DNA from: Mycolicibacterium doricum
GTDB lineage: Bacteria > Actinomycetota > Actinomycetes > Mycobacteriales > Mycobacteriaceae
DNA: 64,000 bases
Direction: 5' to 3'
Assembly: GCF_010728155.1 (NCBI RefSeq)
Contig: NZ_AP022605.1
Coordinates: 1,612,001-1,676,000, forward strand
Of the stretch, positions 48,091 through 63,690 are shown one piece after another. Under the pieces are notes generated by a model. That model searched no databases. It was given only the letters and a program-made list of their open reading frames with translations, and was not told the origin of the DNA. The position numbers and the translations under genes are program-made. Each line of letters opens with the position of its first letter. The stretch's first letter is position 1.

Positions 48091-48176
48091 GCGGAGTCAC
48101 TCGCGGCCTGTCCGCACGTCGCGCTGCGGCTTGTTCAGCGGGGTCGCGCGGATCCAACCCGCAGCAGCCGCGGCAG

Positions 48177-48182
48177 TAACCT
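48177..48182 (+). promoter_or_regulatory. -10 box of uvrC (likely leaderless)
   Basis: TAACCT, 6 nt, then GTG 48189. Confidence 0.4.
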
Positions 48183-48188
48183 GGGAGC

Positions 48189-50225
48189 GTGCCCGATCCA
48201 TCGACGTACCGGCCCGCGCCCGGGGCGATCCCCGTCGAACCGGGCGTCTACCGGTTCCGGGACCCGCACGGCCGGGTGCTCTATGTCGGCAAGGCCAAGA
48301 GCCTGCGCAGCCGGTTGAACTCCTATTTCGCCGACGTCTCCGGGCTGGCGCCGCGGACCAGGCAGATGGTGACGACGGCGGCCAAGGTGGAGTGGACCGT
48401 CGTCAACACCGAAGTCGAGGCGCTGCAGCTCGAGTACAACTGGATCAAGGAGTTCGACCCGCGGTTCAACGTTCGCTACCGCGACGACAAGTCCTACCCC
48501 GTGCTCGCCGTCACCCTCAGCGAGGAGTTCCCGCGGCTGAAGGTGTATCGCGGTCCGCGGAAGAAGGGGGTGCGCTACTTCGGGCCGTACTCGCATGCCT
48601 GGGCGATCCGCGAAACGGTCGACCTGCTCACCCGGGTGTTCCCGGCCAGGACGTGTTCGGCCGGTGTGTTCAAGCGGCACAACCAGATTGACCGTCCGTG
48701 TCTGCTCGGCTACATCGACAAGTGCTCGGCGCCCTGCGTCGGGCGGGTCAGTGCCGAGGAGCACCGCCAGATCGTGCTCGACTTCTGCGACTTCCTGTCG
48801 GGCAAGACCGACCGGCTGGTGCGCGACCTGGAACGCAAGATGAACGCCGCCGCCGAGGACCTCGACTTCGAGCGGGCCGCGCGGCTGCGTGACGACATCG
48901 GCGCCCTGCGGCGGGCGTTGGAGAAGCAGACGGTCGTGTTGGGCGACGGCACGGACGCCGACGTCGTCGCCTTCGCCGACGACGATCTCGAGGCCGCCGT
49001 GCAGGTGTTCCACGTGCGTGGTGGCCGGGTGCGCGGGCAGCGCGGCTGGATCGTCGAGAAGTCCGGTGACCCCGGTGAATCCGGCGAAGGTGAGCTGGTC
49101 GAGCAATTCCTCACCCAGTTCTACGGTGATCAAGCCGAGCTCGGCGGGGCCAGCGACAACGGTCTGGACGAGGCGACGAATCCGGTCCCGCGCCAGGTGC
49201 TGGTGCCTTGTCTGCCCGACAACGTCGACGAGCTGACGGAGTGGCTGTCGCAGTTGCGGGGATCCCGGGTGGCACTGAGAGTGCCGCAGCGCGGCGACAA
49301 GAAGGCGCTATTCGAGACGGTGCAGCGTAACGCCAAAGAGGCATTGGCGCAGCACAAGCTCAAGCGGGCCGGCGACTTCACGGCCAGAACGGCTGCGCTG
49401 CAGAGCATTCAGGACACACTCGGGCTGGCCGACGCGCCGCTGCGGATCGAGTGCATCGACATCAGCCACGTCCAGGGCACCGATGTGGTGGCGTCGCTGG
49501 TGGTATTCGAGGACGGGCTGCCCCGCAAATCGGACTACCGGCACTACGCGATCCGCGAGGCCGCCGGTGATGGCCGCAGCGACGACGTCGCCTCGATCGC
49601 GGAGGTCACCCGGCGACGCTTCTACCGGCACCTGCACGACACGCAGCATCCGACGGTGCCGTCGGTCCCCTACGATGTCGCCGGCGGGGTGGCGGCGGGA
49701 GGCAAGTCGCGCAAGTTCGCCTACCCGCCGAATCTGTTCGTCGTGGACGGCGGCGCCCCTCAGGTCAACGCGGCGCAGGCGGTGCTCGACGATATTGGGA
49801 TCAGCGATGTCGCGGTGATCGGGCTGGCCAAGCGCCTCGAGGAGGTGTGGGTGCCCGCGGAGCCCGATCCGCTGATCATGCCGCGCAACAGCGAGGGCCT
49901 CTACCTGCTGCAGCGGGTGCGCGACGAGGCGCACCGCTTTGCGATCGCCTACCACCGCAGCAAGCGGTCCAAGCGGATGACGGCGTCGGCGCTCGACTCG
50001 GTGCGGGGGCTCGGCGAGCACCGGCGTAAAGCGTTGGTCACACACTTCGGTTCGGTGGCGCGGTTGAAGGAGGCGTCGGTCGAGGAGATCACCGCGGTGC
50101 CGGGGATCGGGGTGACGACCGCGCGCGCGGTGCTCGAGGCCCTTGGCGTCCCGCAGGCCGCAGCGGCCGATTCGGGCGCGGCGGCAGCCGTCATCGACGA
50201 TGATCAACGCAGGGTGACGGGATGA
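48189..50225 (+). CDS. uvrC: Excinuclease ABC subunit C
   Basis: Makes both incisions in nucleotide excision repair. The 678-residue protein has the GIY-YIG domain ([20 protein letters not shown]), a Cys-rich CSAPCVGR region, and the UVR motif [17 protein letters not shown]. The RNase H-like nuclease contains [20 protein letters not shown], and two C-terminal helix-hairpin-helix repeats end it ([16 protein letters not shown]). It overlaps rapZ by four bases. Confidence 0.96.
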   Translation: MPDPSTYRPAPGAIPVEPGVYRFRDPHGRVLYVGKAKSLRSRLNSYFADVSGLAPRTRQMVTTAAKVEWTVVNTEVEALQLEYNWIKEFDPRFNVRYRDDKSYPVLAVTLSEEFPRLKVYRGPRKKGVRYFGPYSHAWAIRETVDLLTRVFPARTCSAGVFKRHNQIDRPCLLGYIDKCSAPCVGRVSAEEHRQIVLDFCDFLSGKTDRLVRDLERKMNAAAEDLDFERAARLRDDIGALRRALEKQTVVLGDGTDADVVAFADDDLEAAVQVFHVRGGRVRGQRGWIVEKSGDPGESGEGELVEQFLTQFYGDQAELGGASDNGLDEATNPVPRQVLVPCLPDNVDELTEWLSQLRGSRVALRVPQRGDKKALFETVQRNAKEALAQHKLKRAGDFTARTAALQSIQDTLGLADAPLRIECIDISHVQGTDVVASLVVFEDGLPRKSDYRHYAIREAAGDGRSDDVASIAEVTRRRFYRHLHDTQHPTVPSVPYDVAGGVAAGGKSRKFAYPPNLFVVDGGAPQVNAAQAVLDDIGISDVAVIGLAKRLEEVWVPAEPDPLIMPRNSEGLYLLQRVRDEAHRFAIAYHRSKRSKRMTASALDSVRGLGEHRRKALVTHFGSVARLKEASVEEITAVPGIGVTTARAVLEALGVPQAAAADSGAAAAVIDDDQRRVTG

Positions 50226-51139
50226 CAGAATCGGACATGAGCGAACAGCTGCAGGGGGATGTCGAACCCTCCGCATCGGGGATCGACGTCGTGCTCGTCA
50301 CTGGGCTGTCCGGCGCAGGCCGCGGAACCGCGGCGAAGGTGCTCGAGGACCTCGGGTGGTATGTCGCCGACAACCTGCCGGCGGAGCTGATCGCCCGCAT
50401 GGTGGAACTGGGGCTGGCCGCCGGCTCGCGCATCACCCAGTTGGCGGTCGTCATGGACGTGCGGTCGCGAGGGTTCACCGGTGACCTGGACTGGGTGCGC
50501 CGCGATCTGGCCACCCGCAACATCACCCCGCGCGTGCTGTTCCTCGAGGCCAGTGACGACATCCTGGTGCGTCGCTACGAGCAGAACCGGCGCAGCCACC
50601 CGCTGCAGGGCGGACAGACACTCGCCGAGGGCATCGCGCGGGAACGGGCGCTGCTGGCACCGGTCCGCGCCTCCGCTGATCTGGTGATCGACACCTCCAA
50701 ACTGTCGGTACATGCCCTGCGCGACAGCATCGAGCGGGCTTTCGGCGGCGAGGTGGTCGCGGAGACGAGCGTGACGGTCGAATCGTTCGGCTACAAGTAC
50801 GGCCTGCCGATGGACGCCGACATCGTCATGGACGTGCGCTTCCTGCCCAATCCGCACTGGATCGACGCGTTGCGCCCGCACACCGGTCAGCACCCCGACG
50901 TCCGCGCCTACGTGCTGGGTCAACCCGGCGCGGAGGAGTTCGTCGCCACCTACCATCGGCTGCTGAACGTCGTGATCGAGGGTTACCGGCGGGAGGGAAA
51001 GCGCTACATGACCGTAGCGATTGGCTGTACCGGCGGCAAACACCGCAGTGTGGCGATGGCCGAGGCGCTGGCTGGGCGGTTGCAAGGCGGTGACGAGCTC
51101 ACGGTGCGGGTGCTGCACCGGGACCTGGGGCGCGAATGA
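50222..51139 (+). CDS. rapZ: RapZ/YvcJ-family nucleotide-binding protein
   Basis: P-loop protein of 305 residues. In E. coli RapZ controls glucosamine-6-phosphate synthase via small RNAs; the mycobacterial role is unproven. The Walker A is [11 protein letters not shown], where the usual GKST is GRGT, so nucleotide binding may be altered. I recall a similar change in related actinobacterial proteins. The C-terminal half has GYKYGLP and [11 protein letters not shown], the latter a phosphate-binding loop. Alternative start ATG 50237. The uvrC-rapZ-yvcK-whiA order is broadly conserved in Gram-positives. Confidence 0.92.
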   Translation: MTESDMSEQLQGDVEPSASGIDVVLVTGLSGAGRGTAAKVLEDLGWYVADNLPAELIARMVELGLAAGSRITQLAVVMDVRSRGFTGDLDWVRRDLATRNITPRVLFLEASDDILVRRYEQNRRSHPLQGGQTLAEGIARERALLAPVRASADLVIDTSKLSVHALRDSIERAFGGEVVAETSVTVESFGYKYGLPMDADIVMDVRFLPNPHWIDALRPHTGQHPDVRAYVLGQPGAEEFVATYHRLLNVVIEGYRREGKRYMTVAIGCTGGKHRSVAMAEALAGRLQGGDELTVRVLHRDLGRE

Positions 51140-51164
51140 GCTTCCCCGCGCGCGAGGAGGGCAG

Positions 51165-52172
51165 GTGAGCCCACGCATCGTCGCACTCGGCGGCGGACAC
51201 GGGCTGTATGCGACGTTGTCCGCGGCACGTCGGCTCAGCCCGCATGTCACCGCGGTGGTCACGGTTGCCGACGACGGCGGGTCGTCGGGACGGCTGCGCA
51301 GCGAACTGGACATCGTGCCCCCGGGTGATCTGCGAATGGCCTTGGCCGCCTTGGCATCCGACAGCCCGCACGGGCGGCTGTGGGCGACCATCATCCAGCA
51401 CCGGTTCGGCGGCAGCGGCGCGCTGGCCGGGCACCCGATCGGCAACCTGATGTTGGCCGGCCTCTCGGAGGTGCTGGCCGACCCGGTAGCCGCCCTCGAC
51501 GAGTTGGGCCGCGTCCTCGGGGTCAAGGGCCGGGTGCTGCCGATGTGCCCGATCGCCCTGCAGATCGAGGCCGACGTCGCCGGCCTGGAATCCGATCCGC
51601 GGATGAGCCGCGTGATCCGCGGTCAGGTGGCCATTGCGACGACCGTCGGAAAGGTACGCCGGGTGCGGCTGTTGCCGGCCGATCCACCGGCGACGCGCCA
51701 GGCCGTCGACGCGATCATGTCGGCCGACTTGGTGGTGCTGGGGCCCGGGTCGTGGTTCACCAGCGTCATCCCGCACGTGCTGGTGCCCGAACTGGCCGCC
51801 GCGTTGAGCGCCACCTCGGCGCGCCGGGCGCTGGTGCTCAATCTGGCCGCCGAACCGGGGGAGACGGCCGGTTTCTCCGTCGAGCGGCACATCCACGTGC
51901 TGTGGCAGCACGCGCCGAACTTCACCGTGCACGACATCATCGTCGACGCCAGCCGGGTGCCCAGTGATCGGGAACGGGACCAACTGAGCCGGACGGCGAA
52001 CATCCTCGATGCCCGAGTACGGTTCGCCGACGTCTGCCGACCTGGTACACCTTTACATGATCCGGCGCGACTGGCCGCGGCCCTTGAAGGTGTCCGGCTT
52101 CGCGGGACGGCGGGGGGCCGCGACGAGGTGCCGACTGCGTGTACCCCGACTTTGAAACCGACCGAGAGGTGA
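51165..52172 (+). CDS. yvcK: YvcK/CuvA-family protein (UDP-sugar binding, 'gluconeogenesis factor')
   Basis: CofD-like fold protein of 335 residues; homologues bind UDP-sugars and are needed for growth on gluconeogenic carbon and for cell shape. It shows IVALGGGHGLYATLSA, TVADDGGSSGRLRSEL, GHPIGNLML and VLGPGSWFTSVIPH. GTG 51165 follows GAGGAGGGCAG. whiA starts 7 bp after its stop. Confidence 0.94.
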   Translation: MSPRIVALGGGHGLYATLSAARRLSPHVTAVVTVADDGGSSGRLRSELDIVPPGDLRMALAALASDSPHGRLWATIIQHRFGGSGALAGHPIGNLMLAGLSEVLADPVAALDELGRVLGVKGRVLPMCPIALQIEADVAGLESDPRMSRVIRGQVAIATTVGKVRRVRLLPADPPATRQAVDAIMSADLVVLGPGSWFTSVIPHVLVPELAAALSATSARRALVLNLAAEPGETAGFSVERHIHVLWQHAPNFTVHDIIVDASRVPSDRERDQLSRTANILDARVRFADVCRPGTPLHDPARLAAALEGVRLRGTAGGRDEVPTACTPTLKPTER

Positions 52173-52178
52173 CGACTC

Positions 52179-53162
52179 GTGGCGATGACAGCCGAGGTCA
52201 AAGACGAGCTGAGCCGACTCGTGGTGAACTCGGTGAGTGCCCGCCGCGCCGAGGTGGCCTCGCTGTTGCGCTTCGCCGGCGGACTACACATCGTGTCGGG
52301 CCGGGTGGTCGTCGAGGCCGAGGTGGACCTCGGCATCATCGCGCGGCGACTACGCAAGGACATCCACGACCTGTACGGCTACAACGCCGTCGTGCACATG
52401 TTGTCCGCCAGTGGTATTCGTAAGGGCACGCGATACGTGGTACGGGTCGCCAAGGACGGCGAGGCGTTGGCACGGCAGACCGGGCTGATCGACCTGCGGG
52501 GCCGCCCGGTGCGCGGACTGCCGGCCGATGTCGTGGGCGGGAGTGTGGCCGACGCCGAGGCCGCCTGGCGCGGCGCGTTCCTGGCGCACGGTTCGCTCAC
52601 CGAACCGGGACGGTCCTCGGCGCTCGAGGTCAGCTGCCCGGGACCCGAGGCGGCGCTGGCGCTGGTTGGGGCCGCCCGCAGGCTGGGTGTGAGCGCCAAG
52701 GCGCGAGAGGTGCGCGGCAGCGACCGGGTGGTGGTGCGCGACGGCGAGGCCATCGGTGCGCTGTTGACCCGGATGGGTGCTCAAGACACGAGACTGGCGT
52801 GGGAAGAGCGCCGGATGCGGCGGGAAGTGCGGGCCACCGCCAACCGGTTGGCAAACTTCGACGACGCGAACCTGCGGCGCTCGGCGCGCGCAGCTGTGGC
52901 GGCGGCGGCGCGGGTGGAGCGGGCACTCGAGATCCTCGGCGACACGGTTCCCGACCATCTGGCGTCCGCGGGCCAGCTGCGTGTCGAGCACCGTCAGGCC
53001 TCGCTGGAGGAATTGGGCCGGCTCGCCGATCCGCCAATGACGAAAGACGCTGTCGCCGGACGAATTCGGCGGCTGCTGTCGATGGCTGACCGCAAAGCCA
53101 AGCATGACGGTATCCCGGACACCGAGTCCGCAGTGACACCCGACCTGCTCGAGGAGGCCTAG
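52179..53162 (+). CDS. whiA: Sporulation/division transcription factor WhiA
   Basis: DNA-binding protein with a LAGLIDADG-derived N-domain and C-terminal helix-turn-helix; in Streptomyces it works with WhiB at division genes. The 327 residues include [49 protein letters not shown] and [22 protein letters not shown] 52179 or ATG 52185 could start it. No sporulation is implied in mycobacteria. Confidence 0.96.
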   Translation: MAMTAEVKDELSRLVVNSVSARRAEVASLLRFAGGLHIVSGRVVVEAEVDLGIIARRLRKDIHDLYGYNAVVHMLSASGIRKGTRYVVRVAKDGEALARQTGLIDLRGRPVRGLPADVVGGSVADAEAAWRGAFLAHGSLTEPGRSSALEVSCPGPEAALALVGAARRLGVSAKAREVRGSDRVVVRDGEAIGALLTRMGAQDTRLAWEERRMRREVRATANRLANFDDANLRRSARAAVAAAARVERALEILGDTVPDHLASAGQLRVEHRQASLEELGRLADPPMTKDAVAGRIRRLLSMADRKAKHDGIPDTESAVTPDLLEEA

Positions 53163-53246
53163 CGCAGACCCATTGCCGCCCAGCGTGCCCGGCCGCGGTT
53201 GGCCGCGGCGGCCACCGTCTCGATCGCCGCATACCGCCCCCGGGGC

Positions 53247-53252
53247 TACGGT
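53247..53252 (+). promoter_or_regulatory. -10 box of the solute-binding-like gene
   Basis: TACGGT, 7 nt, then ATG 53260; no Shine-Dalgarno sequence. Confidence 0.35.
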
Positions 53253-53259
53253 GGCCGGT

Positions 53260-55054
<1,795 letters not shown>

Positions 55055-55090
55055 TCGGCGAGCGAAGCGACGGGGAGAAGATCTAGACAC

Positions 55091-56317
55091 ATGGCCGTCA
55101 AGACCCTCGAAGATCTGCTCAACGACGGCGTCGAAGGTCGGGGCGTGCTGGTGCGCTCCGACCTCAACGTCCCCCTGGACGACAACGGCGCCATCACCGA
55201 TCCCGGCCGCATCATCGCCTCTGTGCCGACGCTGAAAGCCCTCGCCGAGGCGGGCGCGAAGGTGATTGTCACCGCCCACCTCGGGCGGCCGAAGGGCGGA
55301 CCGGACCCGAAGTACTCGCTCAAGCCGGTCGCCGCCGCGCTGGGCGACCACCTGGGCCGGCACGTGCAGTTGGCCGGCGACGTGGTGGGCACCGACGCGC
55401 TGGCCCGCGCCGAAGGTCTGACCGACGGTGACGTCCTGCTGCTGGAGAACATCCGCTTCGACCCGCGAGAGACCAGCAAGGACGACGACGAACGTGGGGC
55501 GCTGGCCAAGGCGCTGGTCGAACTCGTCGGTGGCCCGGACGGTTCGGGGGGTGCTTTCGTCTCCGACGGTTTCGGCGTGCTGCACCGCAAGCAGGCCTCG
55601 GTGTACGACGTCGCCACACTGCTTCCGCACTACGCGGGCACACTGGTGGCCGCCGAGGTCAAGGTGCTCGAACAGCTCACCACCTCCACCGACCGCCCGT
55701 ATGCGGTGGTGCTCGGTGGCTCCAAGGTCTCCGACAAGCTGGCAGTGATCGAATCGCTGGCCAAGAAGGCCGACAGCCTCGTGATCGGCGGCGGAATGTG
55801 CTTCACCTTCCTTGCCTCTCAAGGGGTTCCGGTCGGTAAGTCACTCGTGCAGCCGGAGATGGTCGACACCTGCCGCGAACTTCTCGACACCTATGCCGAC
55901 GTAATTCACCTGCCCGTCGACATCGTCGTGGCGCCGGCGTTCTCCGCCGACGCAGAGCCGGAAACGGTGGCGAGCGACCGCATTCCGGAAGACAAGATGG
56001 GCCTCGACATCGGCCCGGAGTCGGTGAAGCGGTTCACCACCCTGCTGTCGAACGCCAAGACGGTGTTCTGGAACGGTCCGATGGGAGTGTTCGAGTTCCC
56101 TGCGTTCGCCGCCGGAACCAAGGGCGTCGCCGAGGCGATCATCGGTGCGACCGGCAAGGGGGCCTTCAGCGTCGTCGGTGGCGGCGACAGCGCCGCGGCG
56201 GTGCGCCAATTGGGCTTGGCCGAGGACGGCTTCTCCCACATCTCCACCGGCGGCGGCGCATCGCTGGAATACCTCGAGGGCAAGGAACTGCCCGGTATCC
56301 AAGTGCTGGAGTCCTAG
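55091..56317 (+). CDS. pgk: Phosphoglycerate kinase
   Basis: ATP-generating step of glycolysis. The 408 residues include [33 protein letters not shown] and the ADP-binding [13 protein letters not shown]. The 36-bp gap from gap contains a variant of the dispersed repeat (GGCGAGCGAAGCGAC, 55057-55071). ATG 55091. Confidence 0.96.
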   Translation: MAVKTLEDLLNDGVEGRGVLVRSDLNVPLDDNGAITDPGRIIASVPTLKALAEAGAKVIVTAHLGRPKGGPDPKYSLKPVAAALGDHLGRHVQLAGDVVGTDALARAEGLTDGDVLLLENIRFDPRETSKDDDERGALAKALVELVGGPDGSGGAFVSDGFGVLHRKQASVYDVATLLPHYAGTLVAAEVKVLEQLTTSTDRPYAVVLGGSKVSDKLAVIESLAKKADSLVIGGGMCFTFLASQGVPVGKSLVQPEMVDTCRELLDTYADVIHLPVDIVVAPAFSADAEPETVASDRIPEDKMGLDIGPESVKRFTTLLSNAKTVFWNGPMGVFEFPAFAAGTKGVAEAIIGATGKGAFSVVGGGDSAAAVRQLGLAEDGFSHISTGGGASLEYLEGKELPGIQVLES

Positions 56318-56320
56318 AGC

Positions 56321-57106
<786 letters not shown>

Positions 57107-57124
57107 CCACGGGCCCGGGGCCTG

Positions 57125-57130
57125 TAGGCT
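57125..57130 (+). promoter_or_regulatory. -10 box of secG
   Basis: TAGGCT, 7 nt, then ATG 57138; likely leaderless. Confidence 0.4.
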
Positions 57131-57137
57131 GTCCGCC

Positions 57138-57371
57138 ATGGTTCTCGCACTGCAGATCACGCTGATCGTCACCAGCTTGCTGGTGGTGCTCCTGGTGCTG
57201 CTGCATCGTGCCAAGGGTGGCGGTCTGTCCACCCTGTTCGGTGGCGGCGTCCAGTCGAGCCTCTCGGGCTCCACGGTCGTCGAGAAGAACCTCGACCGGC
57301 TGACCCTGTTCGTCGTCGGCATTTGGGTGGTCTCGATCGTCGGCGTGGCGCTGCAGATCAAGTACAGCTGA
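57138..57371 (+). CDS. secG: Preprotein translocase subunit SecG
   Basis: Accessory membrane subunit of the SecYEG channel. It is 77 residues with two transmembrane helices (about 4-22 and 54-73) flanking the conserved KGGGLSTLFGGG loop. The length equals that of mycobacterial SecG. Confidence 0.93.
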   Translation: MVLALQITLIVTSLLVVLLVLLHRAKGGGLSTLFGGGVQSSLSGSTVVEKNLDRLTLFVVGIWVVSIVGVALQIKYS

Positions 57372-57429
57372 CCCCGTGGCACCGGTCCCATGCCGGTTGC
57401 CGGACGCTCGCCGTGGGTATCGAACCGTC

Positions 57430-57624
57430 ATGGCTCGAGACGACAATCCCGATATCAGCGATGTGCCCGATATCAGCGATGTGATGGTGCCGACCGAAGA
57501 GGTGCACCCGGACCATCGTGAGCACGCCAAGGAACCGCGTCCCATCGACGACGACGAACTGGAACGCCGCGTGCAGCACGAGCGTGACATCACCGGCGCA
57601 GACAAGCCCGCCGACGGCGTCTAG
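57430..57624 (+). CDS. Small acidic conserved protein, 64 residues
   Basis: Hydrophilic, acidic and probably disordered. It starts MARDDNPDISDVPDISDVMV, followed by EEVHPDHREHAKEPRPIDDD and LERRVQHERDITG. The PDISDV doublet is encoded by a perfect 18-bp tandem duplication (57448-57483). ATG 57430 is chosen; an upstream start would add basic residues unlike the rest. Function unknown. Confidence 0.6.
   Translation: MARDDNPDISDVPDISDVMVPTEEVHPDHREHAKEPRPIDDDELERRVQHERDITGADKPADGV
57448..57483 (+). repeat. 18-bp tandem duplication in the small acidic protein gene
   Basis: CCCGATATCAGCGATGTG twice in direct succession, in frame, duplicating PDISDV. Confidence 0.9.
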
Positions 57625-57649
57625 TCCGGCCGGCACGTCGCCGTCCGGT

Positions 57650-57675
57650 GGACCCGCCCGCCATGCGGCGGGTCC
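57650..57675 (+). terminator. Strong hairpin between the small acidic gene and ppc
   Basis: GGACCCGCC (57650-57658) and GGCGGGTCC (57667-57675) form a perfect 9-bp stem with an 8-nt loop. It lies 26 bp after the preceding stop. No U-run follows, as is common in mycobacteria. Confidence 0.45.
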
Positions 57676-57697
57676 GCCTGGCACCGATACTTAACGC

Positions 57698-60498
<2,801 letters not shown>

Positions 60499-60502
<4 letters not shown>

Positions 60503-61110
60503 GAGCTGACCCGTAATTGACTGGCTGTTTTGAGGTTCCAGAGTTCGGCAACGATTTGCAGGCTGTGGTTGATGGCGTCGCGTCGTCGGCGGCATTGTCG
60601 AAGGATCTGCCAGTCCTTGAGTCGGGCTGGTGATTGACGTGGTGCCGCGGTAGCCGCCATCGCCGAGGATCTCATGTGCTCCGGTGAGCAGGTGTGTGAT
60701 GGTTGCGCGGGCGACGATGATGTCGTTGCGGTTGCCCGGCCGGCACTGCCTGACCGCGACAATGCTGCACACGGGGATCGGGCTGGCGTCGATGATCTGA
60801 GGGTGAGCACTGGTGTCGGGGGCGGGGCGTAGCGCTTTGGCCAGCACCGGCATCGGCATCAGGTGGTGAATGATCCGATCCACGTGGATTGGCTGCTGGC
60901 GGATAAGACGGCCAGTGCGCGGGTGGTGAGGTTGGTGCGTAGAGGGATCAGCATCAGCAACACCCTGACCGGCAGCGGCAGGCTCCAGGGCCGCCCGGGG
61001 CGTGGGGGCAGCGTGTGCCGGGCCGCGGCGCAGACGGCGTGGACCTGGTGGCGGGTGAGGCCGGTCAGCGGCAGCAGGTTTCGCCATCGGTGTGGCAGGG
61101 CGGCGATGAG
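60499..61110 (-). pseudogene. IS5-like DDE transposase remnant (DDE_Tnp_4 type), frameshifted and deleted
   Basis: Three pieces in different frames make up one decayed transposase. The N-part (about 61070-60860) reads LTGLTRHQVHAVCAAARHTL, then PPRPGRPWSLPLPVRV and RTNLTTRALA, the HTH_Tnp_4 region. The middle part has HPQIIDASPIPV and EILGDGGYRGT, the DDE core, but the stretch between them is shortened. The C-part is LKDWQILRQCRRRRDAINHS, then WNLKTASQLRVSS with stop at 60499. At least two frameshifts and an internal deletion make it inactive. The 3' end abuts the ppc stop. Confidence 0.75.
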
Positions 61111-61358
61111 GTGGTGGTCGCATCGCGCCGCCGGGGCAGGTCGAAGGCCCCGAACTTCGAATACGACGGGCCGGTGGCGGTGATCCGCCTCGAGCTGGAC
61201 GCCTCGGAGGAACCGATGCGCCAGCGGCTGGGACGGCAGTGGGAGGCGGTGTTTCGGCTGCGTCGAGCGCTGCAGCGCGACGCCGCGGATCGGTGCCGGG
61301 CGTATTGGGCCACCCACCGCGAACGCGCGGCCGACCCGAAGGGCCTGCGCCAGCGGTT
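61111..61358 (+). pseudogene. 5' fragment of a probable transposase-related (TnpB-like) gene
   Basis: A plus-strand frame from GTG 61111 reads VVVASRRRGRSKAPNFEYDG, then AVIRLELD, RQWEAVFRLRRALQRDAADR and CRAYWATHRERAADPKGLRQ. It looks like real coding sequence and resembles N-termini of large mycobacterial transposon-associated proteins that I remember only imprecisely. It breaks off at about 61358, where the frame becomes antisense to the next gene. It borders the DDE remnant, so this is a mosaic of element debris. Confidence 0.4.
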
Positions 61359-61737
61359 AGAGACCGGTGCTGCGGCGCACCGCGTTGAGCGCACCGCGCA
61401 CCGCGTTCTCCGTTGCGGCCAACGGGCCGAGCACCGCCTCGCCCATGCCGACGAGGCGTTCGACTCGCGTGACGATGCCCTCCAAGCGGTCGACCACCGC
61501 GATGAGCCGCGGCGCCAGCGCGTTGATCTGGTTGATCGTGTCGTTGAACCGCTCGAGCGTCGCATCCAGGTTGGTCGTGGAACTGTTGAGGTCCTCAAGC
61601 GTGCCGCTGAGGCCTTCGAGGATGGTGTCGACCTGCTGGACCGTCATGTCCGCGTTGAGTGCCGCCTGTGCGAGCTTTCTGATGCGCTCGGTGCCCGTAC
61701 GGGTGTTGCGACCGCCTCTGTCGACCATGACCGCCAT
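61357..61737 (-). CDS. Coiled-coil conserved protein (Rv1444c-like), 3' end possibly truncated
   Basis: A 126-residue, mostly helical protein: TGTERIRKLAQAALNADMTV, then LEGLSGTLEDLNSSTTNLDA, RFNDTINQINALAPRLIAVV and RVERLVGMGEAVLGPLAATE. Heptad-like spacing suggests a coiled coil. A hypothetical gene of similar size (Rv1444c) follows pgl in M. tuberculosis. Its stop (61357-61359) lies exactly at the edge of the transposase debris, so the natural C-terminus may have been lost. Function unknown. Start ATG 61737 or 61728. Confidence 0.7.
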   Translation of the reverse strand: MAVMVDRGGRNTRTGTERIRKLAQAALNADMTVQQVDTILEGLSGTLEDLNSSTTNLDATLERFNDTINQINALAPRLIAVVDRLEGIVTRVERLVGMGEAVLGPLAATENAVRGALNAVRRSTGL

Positions 61738-61911
61738 TATGACAGCTCCGGGAACCGCCGACCCGGTCCGGACGTCTCAATTGCGTGCAGTCACGCGAAT
61801 GCGAGAACGCCCCGAGACCGTCGGTCAGCGGCGATGCGCTCCGCCGCATCTCCGATTATGCCGCCGGTTACGCCGACGCCCAGGCAGAGCGGGTCGGCGA
61901 CGAGTAGCGGG

Positions 61912-62649
61912 TCAGAGCTGCGACGCGGCCGCCTCGTCGAGGAACCACACCGTCGCCTCGCGTCCGACCGCACCCGCCGCGGGACAGTCGTCGGGGTCGG
62001 CGCCGCCCACTGCAGCTGCCACCGCCGCCGCCTTGCCGTCACCCGACACCACCAGCCAGACCGCACGGGATCGCCGAACTGCGGGCAGTGTCAACGTGAT
62101 TCGCTGTGGCGGCGGTTTGGGGCAGTCCGGCACGCCGACCACCATATGGGCCGTCTCGCGCACCGCCGGGGTGTGGGGGAACAGTGAGTTGACGTGTCCC
62201 TCCGGCCCCATCCCGAGCAGGTGCACGTCGAACACGGGCGTCGGTTCGTCGGGTTCGGCCTGCCCCGCCAGCACCTGCTCGTAGGCGACCGCGGCGGCGC
62301 CGAGGTCGTCACCGAACTCGCCGTCGGCCGCCGGCATCGCATGCACGTTGTTCGCCGGGATGTCGATGCGGTCCAGCAGCGCCTCATGCGCCTGCTTGTC
62401 GTTGCGCTCGTCGTCCCCCTCGGGCACGTACCGCTCATCGCCGTAGAAGACGTGCACCTTCGACCAGTCGATGCGGTCGTCATGGGTGCCCAGGCGAGCG
62501 AGCACCTCGATGCCGGTGCCGCCGCCGGTGAACACGACGTTCGCCCGCCCGCGCAGCGCGACGGCCGACACGATCTCGTCGGCGAGCCGGTCGGCGACAG
62601 CCGCGACCAGGGCATCGCTGTCCGGGTACCGGCGCACCGAAACGCTCAT
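61912..62649 (-). CDS. pgl: 6-phosphogluconolactonase
   Basis: Hydrolyses 6-phosphogluconolactone, the second step of the oxidative pentose phosphate pathway. The 245-residue NagB-like protein has [35 protein letters not shown] and [20 protein letters not shown] 62649 overlaps the opcA stop (ATGA). Also called devB in mycobacteria. Confidence 0.95.
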   Translation of the reverse strand: MSVSVRRYPDSDALVAAVADRLADEIVSAVALRGRANVVFTGGGTGIEVLARLGTHDDRIDWSKVHVFYGDERYVPEGDDERNDKQAHEALLDRIDIPANNVHAMPAADGEFGDDLGAAAVAYEQVLAGQAEPDEPTPVFDVHLLGMGPEGHVNSLFPHTPAVRETAHMVVGVPDCPKPPPQRITLTLPAVRRSRAVWLVVSGDGKAAAVAAAVGGADPDDCPAAGAVGREATVWFLDEAAASQL

Positions 62650-63557
62650 ACGTACTGCACCTTGTCGATACCCTGCAGTGCCTCGAAGTAGATCTCGTCG
62701 GCATCCAGCCTGCGCATGTCCTCGGCCAGGCATTCGCGAGTTTCCCTGCGCGCCAACGGGATCAGAGCCTCCGGCTTGGCGGTTCGGGTGATCTTCGCGG
62801 TAATGCCGTCCTGAGGGCGACTCAGCGTGATGGTCTCGCTGTCTCGGACCAGTTCGACCTTGAGTTCGCCGACGGCGCGCTGCACCGGGCCGTCGATGCG
62901 ACTGGCCAGCCAACCTGCCAGGACGTCCAGTGCGGGTTCGGTCCCCAGTCCGGACACCAGCGCCGAGCTGATCTTCTCGTGGGGCGGCTGATCCACCGCC
63001 GCGGTGAGCAACGCACGCCAGTAGGTGATCCGGCTCCACGCCAGGTCGGTGTCTCCGGGGGTGTAACCGGTCAACCGCCCCTTGATCGACGCCAGCGGAT
63101 CGATCCCGTTGGTGGCATCGGTGATTCGCCTTATCGCCAACTTGCCCAACGGATCCTGCGCGGGGGTCCGTGGTGCGACGTCCGGCCACCAGGTCACCAC
63201 GGGTGTGTCGGGCAGCAGGAACGGCATCACCACGCTGCTGGCGTGATGGGCGAGCGGCCCCGACAGGCGTAACACTACGACCTCGTTGGCGCCGGCATCG
63301 CTGCCGACCCGCAGTTGTGCGTCCAACCGGGCCTTCTCCGCGCGTCGATCGCCGGGGGCGACAACGATGACGCGACACGGGTGTTCGCGGCTGGCCGCGT
63401 TGGCCGCGTCGATGGACTCCTCGAGGAGGGACTCGGTGTCCGGTGCGATGACGAGGGTGAGGACGCGGCCCAGGGTGACCGCACCGCCCTCTTCGCGCAG
63501 CGCCTGGATCTTCTTGGCGATGGCGCCGGTGCCGGTATCGGGCAGATCGATGATCAT
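62646..63557 (-). CDS. opcA: Glucose-6-phosphate dehydrogenase assembly protein OpcA
   Basis: Partner needed for full activity of actinobacterial and cyanobacterial Zwf. The 303-residue protein starts [20 protein letters not shown] and contains [32 protein letters not shown] and [23 protein letters not shown] 63557 matches the family start; a longer frame to 63764 would translate the 33-bp repeats into [11 protein letters not shown] units and is rejected. It lies between zwf and pgl. Confidence 0.95.
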   Translation of the reverse strand: MIIDLPDTGTGAIAKKIQALREEGGAVTLGRVLTLVIAPDTESLLEESIDAANAASREHPCRVIVVAPGDRRAEKARLDAQLRVGSDAGANEVVVLRLSGPLAHHASSVVMPFLLPDTPVVTWWPDVAPRTPAQDPLGKLAIRRITDATNGIDPLASIKGRLTGYTPGDTDLAWSRITYWRALLTAAVDQPPHEKISSALVSGLGTEPALDVLAGWLASRIDGPVQRAVGELKVELVRDSETITLSRPQDGITAKITRTAKPEALIPLARRETRECLAEDMRRLDADEIYFEALQGIDKVQYV

Positions 63558-63567
63558 CGGCGTTCTC

Positions 63568-63690
63568 GGTTCCTCGCGCGAGCGCTCGTCGGTGCGTGTC
63601 GGTTCCTCGCGCGAGCGCTCGTCGGTGTGCGTCGGTTCCTCGCGCGAGCGCTCGTCGGTGTGCGTCGGTTCCTCGCGCGAGCGCTCGTCA
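63568..63690 (-). repeat. 3.7 copies of a 33-bp tandem repeat between zwf and opcA
   Basis: Units start at 63568, 63601, 63634 and 63667 (the last 24 bp long). Each contains the overlapping palindromes CTCGCGCGAG and CGAGCGCTCG. They fill nearly the whole 130-bp gap. The zwf stop codon (TGA at 63690-63688, minus strand) is the edge of the first unit in the direction of transcription. Confidence 0.92.

Noticed and set aside
46535..48157. Minus-strand frame of 540 codons overlapping ggt in another phase
   Set aside because: Arg/Gly-rich alternative frame of the real ggt gene; no domain and no plausible start.
61785..61907. 40-codon plus-strand frame (GTG 61785) between the coiled-coil gene and pgl
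   Set aside because: The peptide end (RRISDYAAGYADAQAERV) looks coding-like, but there is no ribosome-binding site, and the complementary strand is equally open. Not enough evidence.
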